64,000 bases of DNA from Shewanella zhangzhouensis (GCF_019457615.1 NZ_CP080414.1:3545501-3609500); one strand, 5' to 3'; counted from the stretch's first letter, positions 25,400 to 34,150 are shown. The notes: a model not told the origin generated them from the letters alone. Made by a program: numbers and translations.

Positions 25400-25810
25400 T
25401 CAATCCTGTGTGCTGATGGCGAGATCGGCGCCCTCACCCAGCAGGGCATTGGCCCTCACCTGGGCCAGATAATCCACTGTAATGAGTACCGCCTGCTCGG
25501 CTTTGTCCTTGATTGAGCTGGCCCTGCGGCCAAAGTGTGTGCTGTAAATCTTTTGGCCGTTGATCTCCATCACCAGCAGGGTGCCGGCCTGGGGAAATAC
25601 GGTTTCGGTCAGGGTAACGTTAAAGCCCTGGGTAAAGGGCAATTCACGCCAATAGGAGGAATAGTAAAAGCTGAACTCCTTGCCAAAGCGGGTCAGGGTT
25701 CGGTCAATCACCAGACCGCTGATCTCCACCTCATCGTCCATCGCCCGCGCCTCAAAGGCACAAACCATAGACAACGAAAGCAACAAGGCTGCCCATAATG
25801 CCTGCTTCAA
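25400..25810 (-). CDS. csgE: Curli secretion factor CsgE
   Basis: CsgE caps the CsgG pore and guides curlin to it. The mature part has the family pattern EISGLVIDRTLTRFGKEFSF and LVMEINGQKIYSTHFGRR. No ATG is available before the signal peptide. TTG 25810 is preceded by GGGGAGAGG and gives a clean signal peptide (KQALWAALLLSLSMVCAFEA), so I chose it; TTG 25867 would add an unlikely 19 residues. It is the first csg gene; the 150-bp gap to the kinase gene probably holds its promoter. Confidence 0.85.
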   Translation of the reverse strand: MKQALWAALLLSLSMVCAFEARAMDDEVEISGLVIDRTLTRFGKEFSFYYSSYWRELPFTQGFNVTLTETVFPQAGTLLVMEINGQKIYSTHFGRRASSIKDKAEQAVLITVDYLAQVRANALLGEGADLAISTQD

Positions 25811-25962
25811 GATGCCTCTCCCCTGGCCAGAAAAATCCTTGATCCACTTCACACAAACAGCCAGCAATGTAGCAGGAGAGCCGCGAGGCGGTCATCAAAA
25901 AAGATTAATATTTACAGCAAATTAGCTCGAAGGTATAGGCGAGGATTTCCCGAATAACACCT

Positions 25963-27291
25963 TTATACTAGAGGGGGTTGCGGTAAGAAAAGCTGCACCT
26001 GCAGGCCGCCGCCACTGCGGTTTTGCAGGCTGATGCGGCCATCATGGGCTTCTATGATTTCCCGGCACAGCGCCAGTCCAAGCCCGGTGCCCTGCTGTTT
26101 GGTTGAGTAAAATGGCAAGAGGGCCTGGGACAGTACGTCCGGCGACATACCCGGCCCTTTGTCGTTAACCTCAATGAGCACGCCGGGCTCTCTTAAGTGC
26201 TGACGACGCACCGACAGGCTCACCTCTTCCGGGGCAGAGCCACTCTCATGGGCATTTTTGATGAGATTAATCAGCACCTGTTGCAGCTGCACCTCATCGG
26301 CCCACACCGGCTCAGTGGGCAGTTCTCCCTCGATGTTGAACGCCAGCTGCAACTTGAGTTCATGGCACAAACGGCCCAGGTCCACCCCAGTCTTGATTGG
26401 CATTGGCAGCCGGGCGAAACGGGCATAGCCCTCAATAAACTGTCCAAGATGCTGGGTGCGTTTGTCGATGGTATCGAATATCAGATTAAGCCGTGGCTCT
26501 TCCAGACGCTCTGCCAGCACCCGACCTGAGTTGACCATGGAGCGCATGGGCGCGAGGGAGTTATTCAGCTCATGGCTTATCACCCGAATAACCTTCTTCC
26601 ACACCGCCACTTCCTGACGGTTGAGCTCCCGGGTCATCTGCTTAAGCAACATAAGCTGGTGCTCAAGGCCATTGAGTTGGAAACGGCCGCGGCTCAGGTG
26701 CCAGGTTTCGGTCTCGCCGTCACGGTCCAGGGCAAACAAGCCATCGGCACCTTCACGCAGCATACGGCCCATGGCCTCATCCAACTGGTCAGTCAGCGAA
26801 GACATCGTCATGCCGGTCAGGGGCTTGCCTCCCACCAGCGCATGACGCGCCGAGTCATTGGCATAAATAATATGTCCACTGCCATCGAGCAGCAGCATCA
26901 GATTGGGGGAATTCTGAATAACCTTGTCCAGCAGCAGCTCCCGCTGGTAGATATGCTGACGCTCCCGGCGCAGCTCTCCGGAGGCGCGATTGAAGAGTAC
27001 CGCCAATTGCCCCAGCTCCGGGTCCTTACTCTGGGGCAAAGACACGCTGAAATCATTGTCGATAAGGTTAAGCAGCCCAAGTTCCATGGCCTTGATAGCA
27101 TCGTTCACAGGACGGGTAAGCCAGGCGGTGAGCAGCAACGACACCAAAGCACCCATGACCAGTGCCAGCAGAGGTAAAGCCGATGGCCAATCGCCCCCCA
27201 GCCAATAGGCCATGGAGCCACCAATCAGCCAACTCAAGAGCACTATTAACATTAACCTGCTTCTGAGGCTCAGCATAAAGCCTGTCCCCAT
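25963..27291 (-). CDS. NtrY/AtoS-like sensor histidine kinase
   Basis: A 442-residue membrane kinase. Two N-terminal helices (about 11-31 and 37-58) enclose a very short periplasmic loop, then a HAMP-like linker, a PAS domain (LLLDGSGHIIYANDSARHAL) and a kinase core. The phospho-acceptor box VISHELNNSLAPM carries the His; NLIKNAHES, DKGPGM and GTGLGLALC are the N, G1 and G2 boxes. It follows the response regulator by 4 bp and is surely its partner. The tiny periplasmic loop suggests sensing in the membrane, as in kinases that detect envelope-active compounds; that is inference. Confidence 0.9.
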   Translation of the reverse strand: MGTGFMLSLRSRLMLIVLLSWLIGGSMAYWLGGDWPSALPLLALVMGALVSLLLTAWLTRPVNDAIKAMELGLLNLIDNDFSVSLPQSKDPELGQLAVLFNRASGELRRERQHIYQRELLLDKVIQNSPNLMLLLDGSGHIIYANDSARHALVGGKPLTGMTMSSLTDQLDEAMGRMLREGADGLFALDRDGETETWHLSRGRFQLNGLEHQLMLLKQMTRELNRQEVAVWKKVIRVISHELNNSLAPMRSMVNSGRVLAERLEEPRLNLIFDTIDKRTQHLGQFIEGYARFARLPMPIKTGVDLGRLCHELKLQLAFNIEGELPTEPVWADEVQLQQVLINLIKNAHESGSAPEEVSLSVRRQHLREPGVLIEVNDKGPGMSPDVLSQALLPFYSTKQQGTGLGLALCREIIEAHDGRISLQNRSGGGLQVQLFLPQPPLV

Positions 27292-27295
27292 GGGT

Positions 27296-28768
27296 TTATC
27301 CTTCGGCCTTGGAGGACTTTACCTCAATACCAAACTTCTCCATGCGCCGATAGAGTGCCTGACGGCTGAGCCCAAAGGACTTGGCCACCCTGGCAATCAC
27401 GCCCTTGTGGGCGGCAATGGCGGCTTCTATTTCATGCCTGTTTGGCTCGGTGTGATGGTTCTCAGTGATGTGAGGCTCGGTGACGTGAAGCTCTGTGATA
27501 TGGGGATCTGAATTGTGCTGAACAGAGCCGTAGTGGTGCCCCTGAGGGGACGCCATCTGGGATTGATTTACCACGGGCTGCGGCGCTTGCGTCGGCATCA
27601 AACCAAAATCGGCAGCAGTCAACATCTCACCTCTGGCGAGGATATCCGCCCGCTTACAGGCGTTTTCCAGCTCGCGCACATTGCCTGGCCAGGAGTGGGC
27701 CAAAAGCGCAGCCTTGGCAGAGGCATCCAGCGCCCGTCCACGGGTAAAGTGCAGCACCAGGGGCAGCACATCATCCCGGCGCTCACTCAAAGGCGGCAAC
27801 GCCAGCTCCACCACGTTCAGGCGGTAAAAGAGATCTTCACGGAAACGGCCATCGATGATGTCCTGTCGCAGGTCGGCGTTGGTGGCGCTGAGCACCCTGA
27901 CCTTACACTTGCGGGTTTGATGACTGCCAAGGCGCTCAAACTCACCGGTTTGCAGTACCCGCAGCAGCTTCACCTGTCCGCTTAAAGGCAGATTACCAAT
28001 CTCATCCAAAAACAGGGTGCCGCCATCGGCGGCCTCAAAGCGGCCGATGCGGGCCTTGGTGGCACCGGTAAAGGCACCGGCCTCCGCGCCAAAAAGCTCG
28101 GCTTCCATCAGCTCCATGGGTAAGGCGCCCACATTCACCTTGATAAAAGGTTTGTCTTTTAACGGCGAATTGGCATGGAGAATATCGGCCAGGCGGTCTT
28201 TACCTGCGCCGTTGGGACCTGTGATAAGTACGGATACATCCGACTTGGCCAGCTGCAGCGCCAAATCCACACAGCGCTCCATGGCCACGCTGCCAAACAC
28301 CAGACCACAGAGGTTGGCCTCGTGAATAACTGCTGTGCGCTCGGCCTTCTGGCGCTTGAGCTCGCCGTTTTCCCGGGACAGTTTGTGCAGCGAAATCAGG
28401 TTGCCAATACTGGTGAGCAGTTTGGCATCGTCCCATGGCTTACCCAGATAATCGGCAGCGCCGGCTTTCATCAGCTCCACCGCCATTTCCAGCTCGGTCC
28501 AGGCCGTCAGCAGGATAATGGGGATCCCCGGACGACGCTCACGCAGGGCATGGAACAGCTCGCGCCCTTCTTCACCACTGGTGGTATCGCGGGTGAAATT
28601 CATGTCCTGTATCACCAGCGAAAACTCGTGTTGCTCAATGGCATCGAGCGCCATTTCGGGGCTCTGCACGCAATGGCTTTTGTAACCGCTCAGTTCAAGC
28701 ATCAGCGAAAGCGCTTGGCAAACGTCCAGATTGTCGTCGACGATTAATATCTTATCCATTTGATTCAT
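27296..28768 (-). CDS. NtrC-type response regulator
   Basis: Receiver domain (ILIVDDNLDVCQALS with acidic pocket; phospho-acceptor in VIQDMNF), sigma-54 AAA+ domain (Walker A GPNGAGKD, GAFTGA loop, Walker B GTLFLDEIG) and a Fis-type helix-turn-helix at the C-terminus. Between AAA+ and helix-turn-helix is an unusual His/Thr/Glu repeat linker. I start at ATG 28768 since GTG 28786 lacks support; a weak ribosome site leaves ATG 28759 possible. It should activate the sigma-54 promoter before the ABC exporter operon. Confidence 0.9.
   Translation of the reverse strand: MNQMDKILIVDDNLDVCQALSLMLELSGYKSHCVQSPEMALDAIEQHEFSLVIQDMNFTRDTTSGEEGRELFHALRERRPGIPIILLTAWTELEMAVELMKAGAADYLGKPWDDAKLLTSIGNLISLHKLSRENGELKRQKAERTAVIHEANLCGLVFGSVAMERCVDLALQLAKSDVSVLITGPNGAGKDRLADILHANSPLKDKPFIKVNVGALPMELMEAELFGAEAGAFTGATKARIGRFEAADGGTLFLDEIGNLPLSGQVKLLRVLQTGEFERLGSHQTRKCKVRVLSATNADLRQDIIDGRFREDLFYRLNVVELALPPLSERRDDVLPLVLHFTRGRALDASAKAALLAHSWPGNVRELENACKRADILARGEMLTAADFGLMPTQAPQPVVNQSQMASPQGHHYGSVQHNSDPHITELHVTEPHITENHHTEPNRHEIEAAIAAHKGVIARVAKSFGLSRQALYRRMEKFGIEVKSSKAEG
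27446..27507 (-). repeat. 15-bp repeats encoding [PLN]H[IVH]TE pentapeptides
   Basis: Four tandem pentapeptides (PHITE, LHVTE, PHITE, NHHTE) lie in the linker before the DNA-binding domain of the NtrC-type regulator. DNA units such as GTGATGTGAGGCTCG and GTGACGTGAAGCTCT are diverged. The His spacing would permit metal binding. Confidence 0.7.
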
Positions 28769-28800
28769 CTTGGGTAATTCAGCCACTACACGATAACGTA

Positions 28801-28823
28801 AGGGCCCGCCATTTGCGAGCCCT
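28801..28823. other. Intercistronic hairpin between ABC and regulator genes
   Basis: On the minus strand AGGGCTCGC-aaatg-GCGGGCCCT forms a 9-pair stem with one G-U pair, without a T run. It lies in the 70-bp gap between the permease stop and the regulator start and may tune expression or RNA stability of the distal genes. Confidence 0.5.
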
Positions 28824-28838
28824 CGATTGGGTCAGCCA

Positions 28839-30056
28839 TTAGACGCTGCGGGTGGCGATAGAGGGTGAAATCGCCGCCGCCCTTCTGGCGGGAATAATCA
28901 CTGCTATGGTGGTTACCACAAACAGCAGCACCACAGTTACCGCGGGATATTGCCAGGCAAGGGCATCCAGGCTGAAGAAGTCCATCAGCTGACGGCTGAG
29001 CTCGAAGGCAAGCAGCGAGCCAACCAGCGCCCCGATGCCGAGGAGTAGATAGTTTTCGGTGAGAAACCATCCCAAAATGTTGCCGCGGGTTGCCCCCAGC
29101 GCCCTGCGGGTGCCTATTTGTTTGGTACGGCGCTCGATATTGAACATCACCATACCCGATAGCCCCAACGCCGTGATAGCCAGCAACAGCACTATCATGG
29201 CTCCCAGCACAAAGGCCATCATGGCGTGCTGGGCATAAGCGGACTCCCGGTATTGGGCGATGCTCTTGAAGGAGAAGAGCACCCTGCGGGGATCGTCGCG
29301 GTGAAGCACCTCTTTAATGGCATCGGTCAGGCGCGCATGATCTACCGCCTCGGCCCGCACCACCATAGTGTTGAACTGGCCGGTTCCATTCATATTCACA
29401 TTGACCAGAACACTGTTTTCCACTTCATCGTCATTGACCCAGGCGCTTTGGAGCTTGTCCACCACCCCCACTATGGTAAAGGCCGTAATACCCCCCTCAT
29501 ACACCCGTTTTCCAATGGGGCTCTCATCGCCAAAAGCCGCCTTGGCATAGGCCTTGGTGACAATTACCTCACGGGGTACTTCGGTGTCGTTCAGCCCCTC
29601 GGCGATACGCCCGGGGATAAAGTTGCGCCCCTCAATCAGCTTCAGGCCAAAGGTTTCGAGCAGGTTTTCATCGCCCATGTAAACCGCCATGCCGGGCAGG
29701 CTTTTGGCAGTGTCGGGGTCAGGACCATCCACAAAACCTGAGCGCCAGCCGCTGCTGCCCAAGGGCAGCATGTTGGCGGGCGCCACGGTTTTAACACCCG
29801 GCAAGGCGCGCAGCAGCTCCAAATCCCGGCGGCTGCGTTCTTTCAAATCCACCCCGTCGCCAAAGTTATACAGTTTGAAACTTAACACCTCGGCTTCGGC
29901 AACCCCGGAGTCACGCTCCATCAGCCCAAGACGTTGATGAATAATAAAGGCAGCGTTGGCCACTATGGCCACCGACAATATGATTTGCAGCAGCAGGAGT
30001 ACCGGTGCACTGCGGCTTCGCAGCATGGCGCTCAAAATCGGTTTAATCGCAGACAT
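28839..30056 (-). CDS. MacB/FtsX-type ABC permease, second subunit
   Basis: A 405-residue permease with one N-terminal helix (about 18-38), a large periplasmic MacB-like domain and three C-terminal helices with the FtsX pattern (IERRTKQIGTRRALGATRGNI). The ATG at 30056 has AAGGA upstream. It pairs with the permease 11 bp upstream and the ATPase to form an exporter or envelope machine of the mechanotransducing MacB type. Substrate unknown. Confidence 0.88.
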   Translation of the reverse strand: MSAIKPILSAMLRSRSAPVLLLLQIILSVAIVANAAFIIHQRLGLMERDSGVAEAEVLSFKLYNFGDGVDLKERSRRDLELLRALPGVKTVAPANMLPLGSSGWRSGFVDGPDPDTAKSLPGMAVYMGDENLLETFGLKLIEGRNFIPGRIAEGLNDTEVPREVIVTKAYAKAAFGDESPIGKRVYEGGITAFTIVGVVDKLQSAWVNDDEVENSVLVNVNMNGTGQFNTMVVRAEAVDHARLTDAIKEVLHRDDPRRVLFSFKSIAQYRESAYAQHAMMAFVLGAMIVLLLAITALGLSGMVMFNIERRTKQIGTRRALGATRGNILGWFLTENYLLLGIGALVGSLLAFELSRQLMDFFSLDALAWQYPAVTVVLLFVVTTIAVIIPARRAAAISPSIATRSV

Positions 30057-30067
30057 GGCAAACTTCC

Positions 30068-31363
30068 TTATTGGCTCTTGAGGTAAACACTGGGCTTGGT
30101 TTTGCAAATAACCCAGGCCGGATACATACCCGCCAGGATGGCGGAACCGATGGCGATACCCGGCGCAATAAACCAGATGCTTGGGTCAAGCCTGGTCAGG
30201 GCGTCATCGAGGGCGAAACGGCTAGCCAGGTAGTGCAACGCCCCCCAGGCCCACAACAGCCCAAAACAACCACCGAGCATGCCAACCAGTCCTACCTCCA
30301 CCAGGTGCTGGGCGAAAATCTGCCGCTTGCTGGCACCGATGGCACGGCGCACACCCACTTCGGGGGCCCGTTTAAGGAATTTGCTGAGCATCAGTCCAAG
30401 GATGTTGACCAGACACACCAGCAAAAACAGCAGACTTAGGCCAATCAGGATCTGGTTATCTTCGGGCACGACCTTGTTGTCTTTGAGGTGATTGGCCACG
30501 TCATTAAGCCTTACCCAGCTGCTGCGGCTCATGTCGGTAAAGCGACCCAGTTGCTGCTGGCTGTCGACATAACCGTCCAGGAAATTGCGATAGTTCTCCA
30601 ATTCGGCCGGTGTGTTGAGCTCAGCCCAAAACTGGATCCACACCTTCTCAGTGTTGAAGAGATCGCCGTCCTCGTATTTCCAGCCGCTGACATTCCCCCA
30701 GGGGTCATACTTTTCTTGTTCAACCAATGAGAAGGGAATAAACAGTTTTTCGGTGTCGTTGGTAGGGCCATTGTGGAGATCATAAAACTTGGGCAGTACC
30801 CGCCAGTCGTCAATGACGCCAACGACGCGAAACGGCTTGTTATCCAGATACACCACTTCGCCAACGCTGTTTTTCCCCTGAAACAGGGCATCGTTAATGG
30901 TTTTTCCAATCACCACCACCCGGGCAGGTTCGCTGTCAGCCCCCGCCTCCCAGGGACCACCAAATAAAAAGGGCACAGAGAACATGGCAAAAAAGTCGCG
31001 GTCGGTCGCCCGCACGTGTTCCAGCTTGGGCTCGACCTCCGGGTTGGTGGAGGTCAACGCCATACCGGTGGCAATCATGGCCGCCTTTCTGGGCGCTGCG
31101 TCAGACTTTCGCAGGTTCATCACGTCCTGAAAGCTGAGGTTCACCGCAAACTCATCCCAGCTGTCCGGCCCCTGGCTCCACAGGTTGACCGAATACAGCT
31201 TATCGCTGCGATCGCCGGCGGGGTTATTCGCCATCAGCTGGTGCACGTTGAGCGTCATGATGGTGATGCCGATACCAATAGAGATGGCAAACACCATCAA
31301 GAGCGACATCATGGGTGTCTTGCGAATTGAGCGCCAGGCGAGATCCAAATAGTGACTGAACAT
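30068..31363 (-). CDS. MacB/FtsX-type ABC permease, first subunit
   Basis: A 431-residue permease with the same layout: N-terminal helix (about 17-37), periplasmic domain with Trp/Tyr-rich patches, and three C-terminal helices (RAPEVGVRRAIGASKRQIFA). GGGGG lies just before the ATG. The two permeases differ in sequence, so the transporter is likely a heterodimer. It follows the ATPase by 9 bp. Confidence 0.88.
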   Translation of the reverse strand: MFSHYLDLAWRSIRKTPMMSLLMVFAISIGIGITIMTLNVHQLMANNPAGDRSDKLYSVNLWSQGPDSWDEFAVNLSFQDVMNLRKSDAAPRKAAMIATGMALTSTNPEVEPKLEHVRATDRDFFAMFSVPFLFGGPWEAGADSEPARVVVIGKTINDALFQGKNSVGEVVYLDNKPFRVVGVIDDWRVLPKFYDLHNGPTNDTEKLFIPFSLVEQEKYDPWGNVSGWKYEDGDLFNTEKVWIQFWAELNTPAELENYRNFLDGYVDSQQQLGRFTDMSRSSWVRLNDVANHLKDNKVVPEDNQILIGLSLLFLLVCLVNILGLMLSKFLKRAPEVGVRRAIGASKRQIFAQHLVEVGLVGMLGGCFGLLWAWGALHYLASRFALDDALTRLDPSIWFIAPGIAIGSAILAGMYPAWVICKTKPSVYLKSQ

Positions 31364-31372
31364 GACGCCCCC

Positions 31373-32065
31373 TTAACCGTTAACCACGGCGCGGCTGGTG
31401 AGGAAATCACACACCTGACCATCCACAATCTGAATGTTACGCTCAGCGCGGCGGGCCAGCTCGCCATCGTGGGTCACCATGATGATGGTGGTGCCCTTGC
31501 GGTTAATGTCTTCCAACAGTTCCATCACCTGCCGGGCCATCAGGGAGTCAAGATTCCCCGTGGGTTCATCCGCCAGCAAAAAACGGGGCTCACCGGCCAA
31601 AGCGCGCGCAATGGCCACCCGCTGCTGCTGACCACCGGACAGCTGCGATGGCAGATGCTTTTGTCGTGCCGCCAGCCCCACCTGGGACAGCGCCTCTTCC
31701 ACCCGGCGCTTGCGCTCGGTGCTGCCAAAACCACGGTAACGCAGGGGCAGCTCGACGTTTTCGGCCAGGTTTAAATCCGGAATCAGGTTAAAGCCTTGAA
31801 AAATGAAGCCGATTTTCTGATTTCGCACTCTGGCTGCCGCACTGTCACTGAGGTTGGCCACGTTCTCACCATCGAGCCAGTATTCGCCGCCGGAGGCATT
31901 TTCCAGCAAGCCGGCAATGTTCAAAAAGGTGGTTTTCCCTGAGCCTGAAGGTCCGGTCACGGCCACAAATTCCCCTTCGGCCACCTCCAGGTTAAAGTCC
32001 CGCAGCGCATGGGTCTCCACCAGTTCTGTGCGGAACAATTTATTGATATTCTTCATGGTTAACAT
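31373..32065 (-). CDS. ABC transporter ATPase, MacB/LolD type
   Basis: The 230-residue nucleotide-binding subunit has Walker A GPSGSGKTT, the ABC signature LSGGQQQRVAIARAL and Walker B LLADEPTGNLDS, as in LolD/MacB-like ATPases. It powers the two permeases downstream in the same operon. GGAAG precedes the ATG. Confidence 0.93.
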   Translation of the reverse strand: MLTMKNINKLFRTELVETHALRDFNLEVAEGEFVAVTGPSGSGKTTFLNIAGLLENASGGEYWLDGENVANLSDSAAARVRNQKIGFIFQGFNLIPDLNLAENVELPLRYRGFGSTERKRRVEEALSQVGLAARQKHLPSQLSGGQQQRVAIARALAGEPRFLLADEPTGNLDSLMARQVMELLEDINRKGTTIIMVTHDGELARRAERNIQIVDGQVCDFLTSRAVVNG

Positions 32066-32109
32066 GGTTCGCTTCCTTACTCGTTAATCTATTTATTCGG
32101 GTTGCCGCA

Positions 32110-32220
32110 TCAGCGCAGCAACATCAGTCCCAGCGCCGGATTGGTGGCGAGCCACTGCGAGGCCATGGCAAGGGCCAACATCAACAGTGCAATCATCCAA
32201 CCCAGGCGTCTTTGTTTCAT
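32110..32220 (-). CDS. 36-residue membrane microprotein in the ABC operon
   Basis: The frame reads MKQRRLGWMIALLMLALAMA and continues SQWLATNPALGLMLLR before TGA. A KQRR basic start is followed by one clear membrane helix, the layout of a small inner-membrane protein. It lies 10 bp after the adaptor stop and about 45 bp before the ATPase start, on the operon strand, and leaves no other use for this gap. The ribosome site is weak (GAG, 8-12 bp upstream), perhaps helped by termination at the adaptor stop. It is too short for usual gene callers. Its role may be to bind or tune the adaptor or permeases. Confidence 0.6.
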   Translation of the reverse strand: MKQRRLGWMIALLMLALAMASQWLATNPALGLMLLR

Positions 32221-32230
32221 TTCAGATGGC

Positions 32231-33487
32231 TCAATAGAGGCTGACATGCTCGGCCTGCTTCATCTTGTCGCTGCCGGAGATAATCCACTCATCACCGACC
32301 TGGCCACCGTCCAGCACCTGCACCTGGCTGACACTGCGGGCGCCAAGCTTGATGGGGGTGCGACTGGCGATATCGCCTTCGATACGGTAGACATGGTTAC
32401 CGCCATCGCTGACAAAGCTGCCACGGCGTACCATGAGTACATTTTCTAAATTTTCCAGAAGGATACGGGCACTGAGCCGCTGATTTTGCCTGAGCTTCAG
32501 CCCCTCGGCGTTATCAAAGCGTACCCGGGTGAGGACTTCGCCGCGGCTCACTTCCGGTGAGATAGAAGCGAGAGTACCTGTGGTTTTAACGCCGCCCAGG
32601 TCCAGCTCTACCGCCATACCGAGCCCCAACTCGTCGGCGTAGGATTCAGACACGGCCAATTCGGCTTCAAAGGCACTCAGGTCAACCACAGTCAGAATTG
32701 CCTGGCCGCGGCTTAAGCGGGCTTTTTGTTCGGTAAGCCAGTTACCGATAATGCCATCCACGGGTGCGGTCACTTCCAGAGCAGCCACCTGACGGCGCAG
32801 GTCATCCACCACCAGCTGTTGCCGTTTGAGTTCCAGCGCCTTGTTTTTAAGCTCGAAGGCCTGGGTGTCGGCCATCAGCGCCACTTCCTGCTCGGCATGG
32901 TCAAAGCGCAGCTGGGCTTTTTTGTAGTCGTCTTTTACCTTTTCAAAGTCGATACGGCTGATAAGTTCTTTGGCAATAAGCAGGTCGCCACGGCGGCTTT
33001 CACGCTCGGCGGCTTCGAGCTCTACTCTGGCGGTATCCAGCACCTGACGGGCACTGAGCTGCTCGCGGCGGGCGCTTAAGGTGGCGCGCTCCACTTCGCC
33101 TTCGAGCCCCGAAAGGCGGGCTTGTTCCTGGGCCAGCGCATTGGTGAGCAAGGGGCTGTCGACGGTAGCCAGGGCCTGACCCTGGGACACAGTATCACCG
33201 GGTTTTGCCAACAATGTGACCATGCCTTCGGCGCTGGCATACAGAATAGGCGCATTGGCCGCCACGATTTTGCCGTTGGAGATGATGTCGCGCACCAGGG
33301 TGCCGCGGGTGATGGTGGCGGTGACCAAATCGCTGCGCTTAACGGAATGCCCGGCAGAAATGCCGCTGTTGCCCATGGCCCAGGCGGCTGCGATGGCAAA
33401 CAGCGCCACACCGCCTGCAATCCACCCGATACGACGATACTTGTTTGGGGCCACTACTCTGTCTTGTCCGCTGGTATCCCTGATCAT
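32231..33487 (-). CDS. HlyD/MacA-type membrane fusion protein
   Basis: The 418-residue adaptor has an N-terminal helix (about 24-40), a lipoyl-like half (ANAPILYASAEGMVTLLAKPG), a long coiled coil (about 120-230) and a beta-barrel domain, ending with GDEWIISGSDKMKQAEHVSLY. It joins the inner-membrane ABC pump to periplasmic or outer-membrane parts. It is the first gene of the operon; GAAGGAC precedes the ATG. A sigma-54 promoter lies about 60-75 bp upstream. Confidence 0.9.
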   Translation of the reverse strand: MIRDTSGQDRVVAPNKYRRIGWIAGGVALFAIAAAWAMGNSGISAGHSVKRSDLVTATITRGTLVRDIISNGKIVAANAPILYASAEGMVTLLAKPGDTVSQGQALATVDSPLLTNALAQEQARLSGLEGEVERATLSARREQLSARQVLDTARVELEAAERESRRGDLLIAKELISRIDFEKVKDDYKKAQLRFDHAEQEVALMADTQAFELKNKALELKRQQLVVDDLRRQVAALEVTAPVDGIIGNWLTEQKARLSRGQAILTVVDLSAFEAELAVSESYADELGLGMAVELDLGGVKTTGTLASISPEVSRGEVLTRVRFDNAEGLKLRQNQRLSARILLENLENVLMVRRGSFVSDGGNHVYRIEGDIASRTPIKLGARSVSQVQVLDGGQVGDEWIISGSDKMKQAEHVSLY

Positions 33488-33548
33488 GCCTTGTCCTTCG
33501 CCGGTGTGTCCGGTCTTGGGTAATGAAACGTAAGATGCAGGGAGTAAA

Positions 33549-33563
33549 ACAAATAGCGTGCCA
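33549..33563 (-). promoter_or_regulatory. Sigma-54 promoter of the ABC/two-component operon
   Basis: On the minus strand TGGCACGCTATTTGT fits TGGCAC-N5-TTGC/T. It lies 62 bp before the adaptor start and uses the sigma-54 contact encoded by the operon's own NtrC-type regulator. Confidence 0.75.
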
Positions 33564-33617
33564 GAATTTATTTTTCTTTTATTTCAACAAAATAACCAAA
33601 TAAGGTTTTAGGGCGTA

Positions 33618-33664
33618 TGTCCGCGGACAATGCAAAGTGTCCGTTTTTAAAGAGTCAGTGTCCG
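33618..33664. promoter_or_regulatory. TGTCCG enhancer sites for the NtrC-type regulator
   Basis: A perfect palindrome TGTCCGCGGACA (33618-33629) is followed by TGTCCG half-sites at 33638-33643 and 33659-33664, about 21 bp apart. They lie 55-100 bp upstream of the sigma-54 promoter, as expected for enhancer sites. Further copies occur in the hairpin at 33679-33722. Confidence 0.55.
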
Positions 33665-33699
33665 CGCCGCTGACGCCCTGTCCGGCCAGAAAACACAGA

Positions 33700-33722
33700 G
33701 CCCGGACAGGGCGTGTCCGGGC
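33700..33722 (-). terminator. Hairpin after the MAPEG gene, likely terminator
   Basis: GCCCGGACA-gggcg-TGTCCGGGC has 9-bp perfect arms. On the minus strand it is followed by TCTGTGTTTTC, a weak T tract, and lies 44 bp after the MAPEG stop. It carries TGTCCG motifs, so it may double as a regulator site. Confidence 0.55.
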
Positions 33723-33766
33723 TCAATCGCTGCACAGCGACAACATTGTTGGCGACAATGCCTGAA

Positions 33767-34150
33767 TTAGAACGCCTGGGCAAACAGCGTAAAGCAGCTG
33801 ATCATACTCACAAACCACAGGCCGGATCGCAGCTTGTCCTGGTCGTACAGATACGCGAGGTGGTAGCCCACCCGGGCAATCACATGCACCACTGCGGCCA
33901 CCTCGGCGGTGCCATTGACCTTATCTGTGGCCATCACTACCAGGGCCGCCAGGCCAAAAATCAACAAAGATTCGAAGGCGTTTTGATGGCCAGCCAGCGC
34001 TCTGGCGCCAAAACCCTCGAGCCTGGCCTGCTGGCTGCGGGGATGGTGATTGTCGTAGCCACCCATTTTGGCCATAGCCACGGCAACAGGCCCCTTGGCC
34101 AGATAAGGCAGTAACATGGAAATCAATAAACACACGAGCAAGGTTGTCAT
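33767..34150 (-). CDS. MAPEG-family membrane protein
   Basis: The 127-residue protein has four membrane helices and the MAPEG-like NHHPRSQQARLEGFGARALAGHQNAFE segment, seen here as RALAGHQNAFES. Relatives include glutathione transferases of eicosanoid metabolism; bacterial members are poorly characterised. Monocistronic. Confidence 0.85.
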   Translation of the reverse strand: MTTLLVCLLISMLLPYLAKGPVAVAMAKMGGYDNHHPRSQQARLEGFGARALAGHQNAFESLLIFGLAALVVMATDKVNGTAEVAAVVHVIARVGYHLAYLYDQDKLRSGLWFVSMISCFTLFAQAF

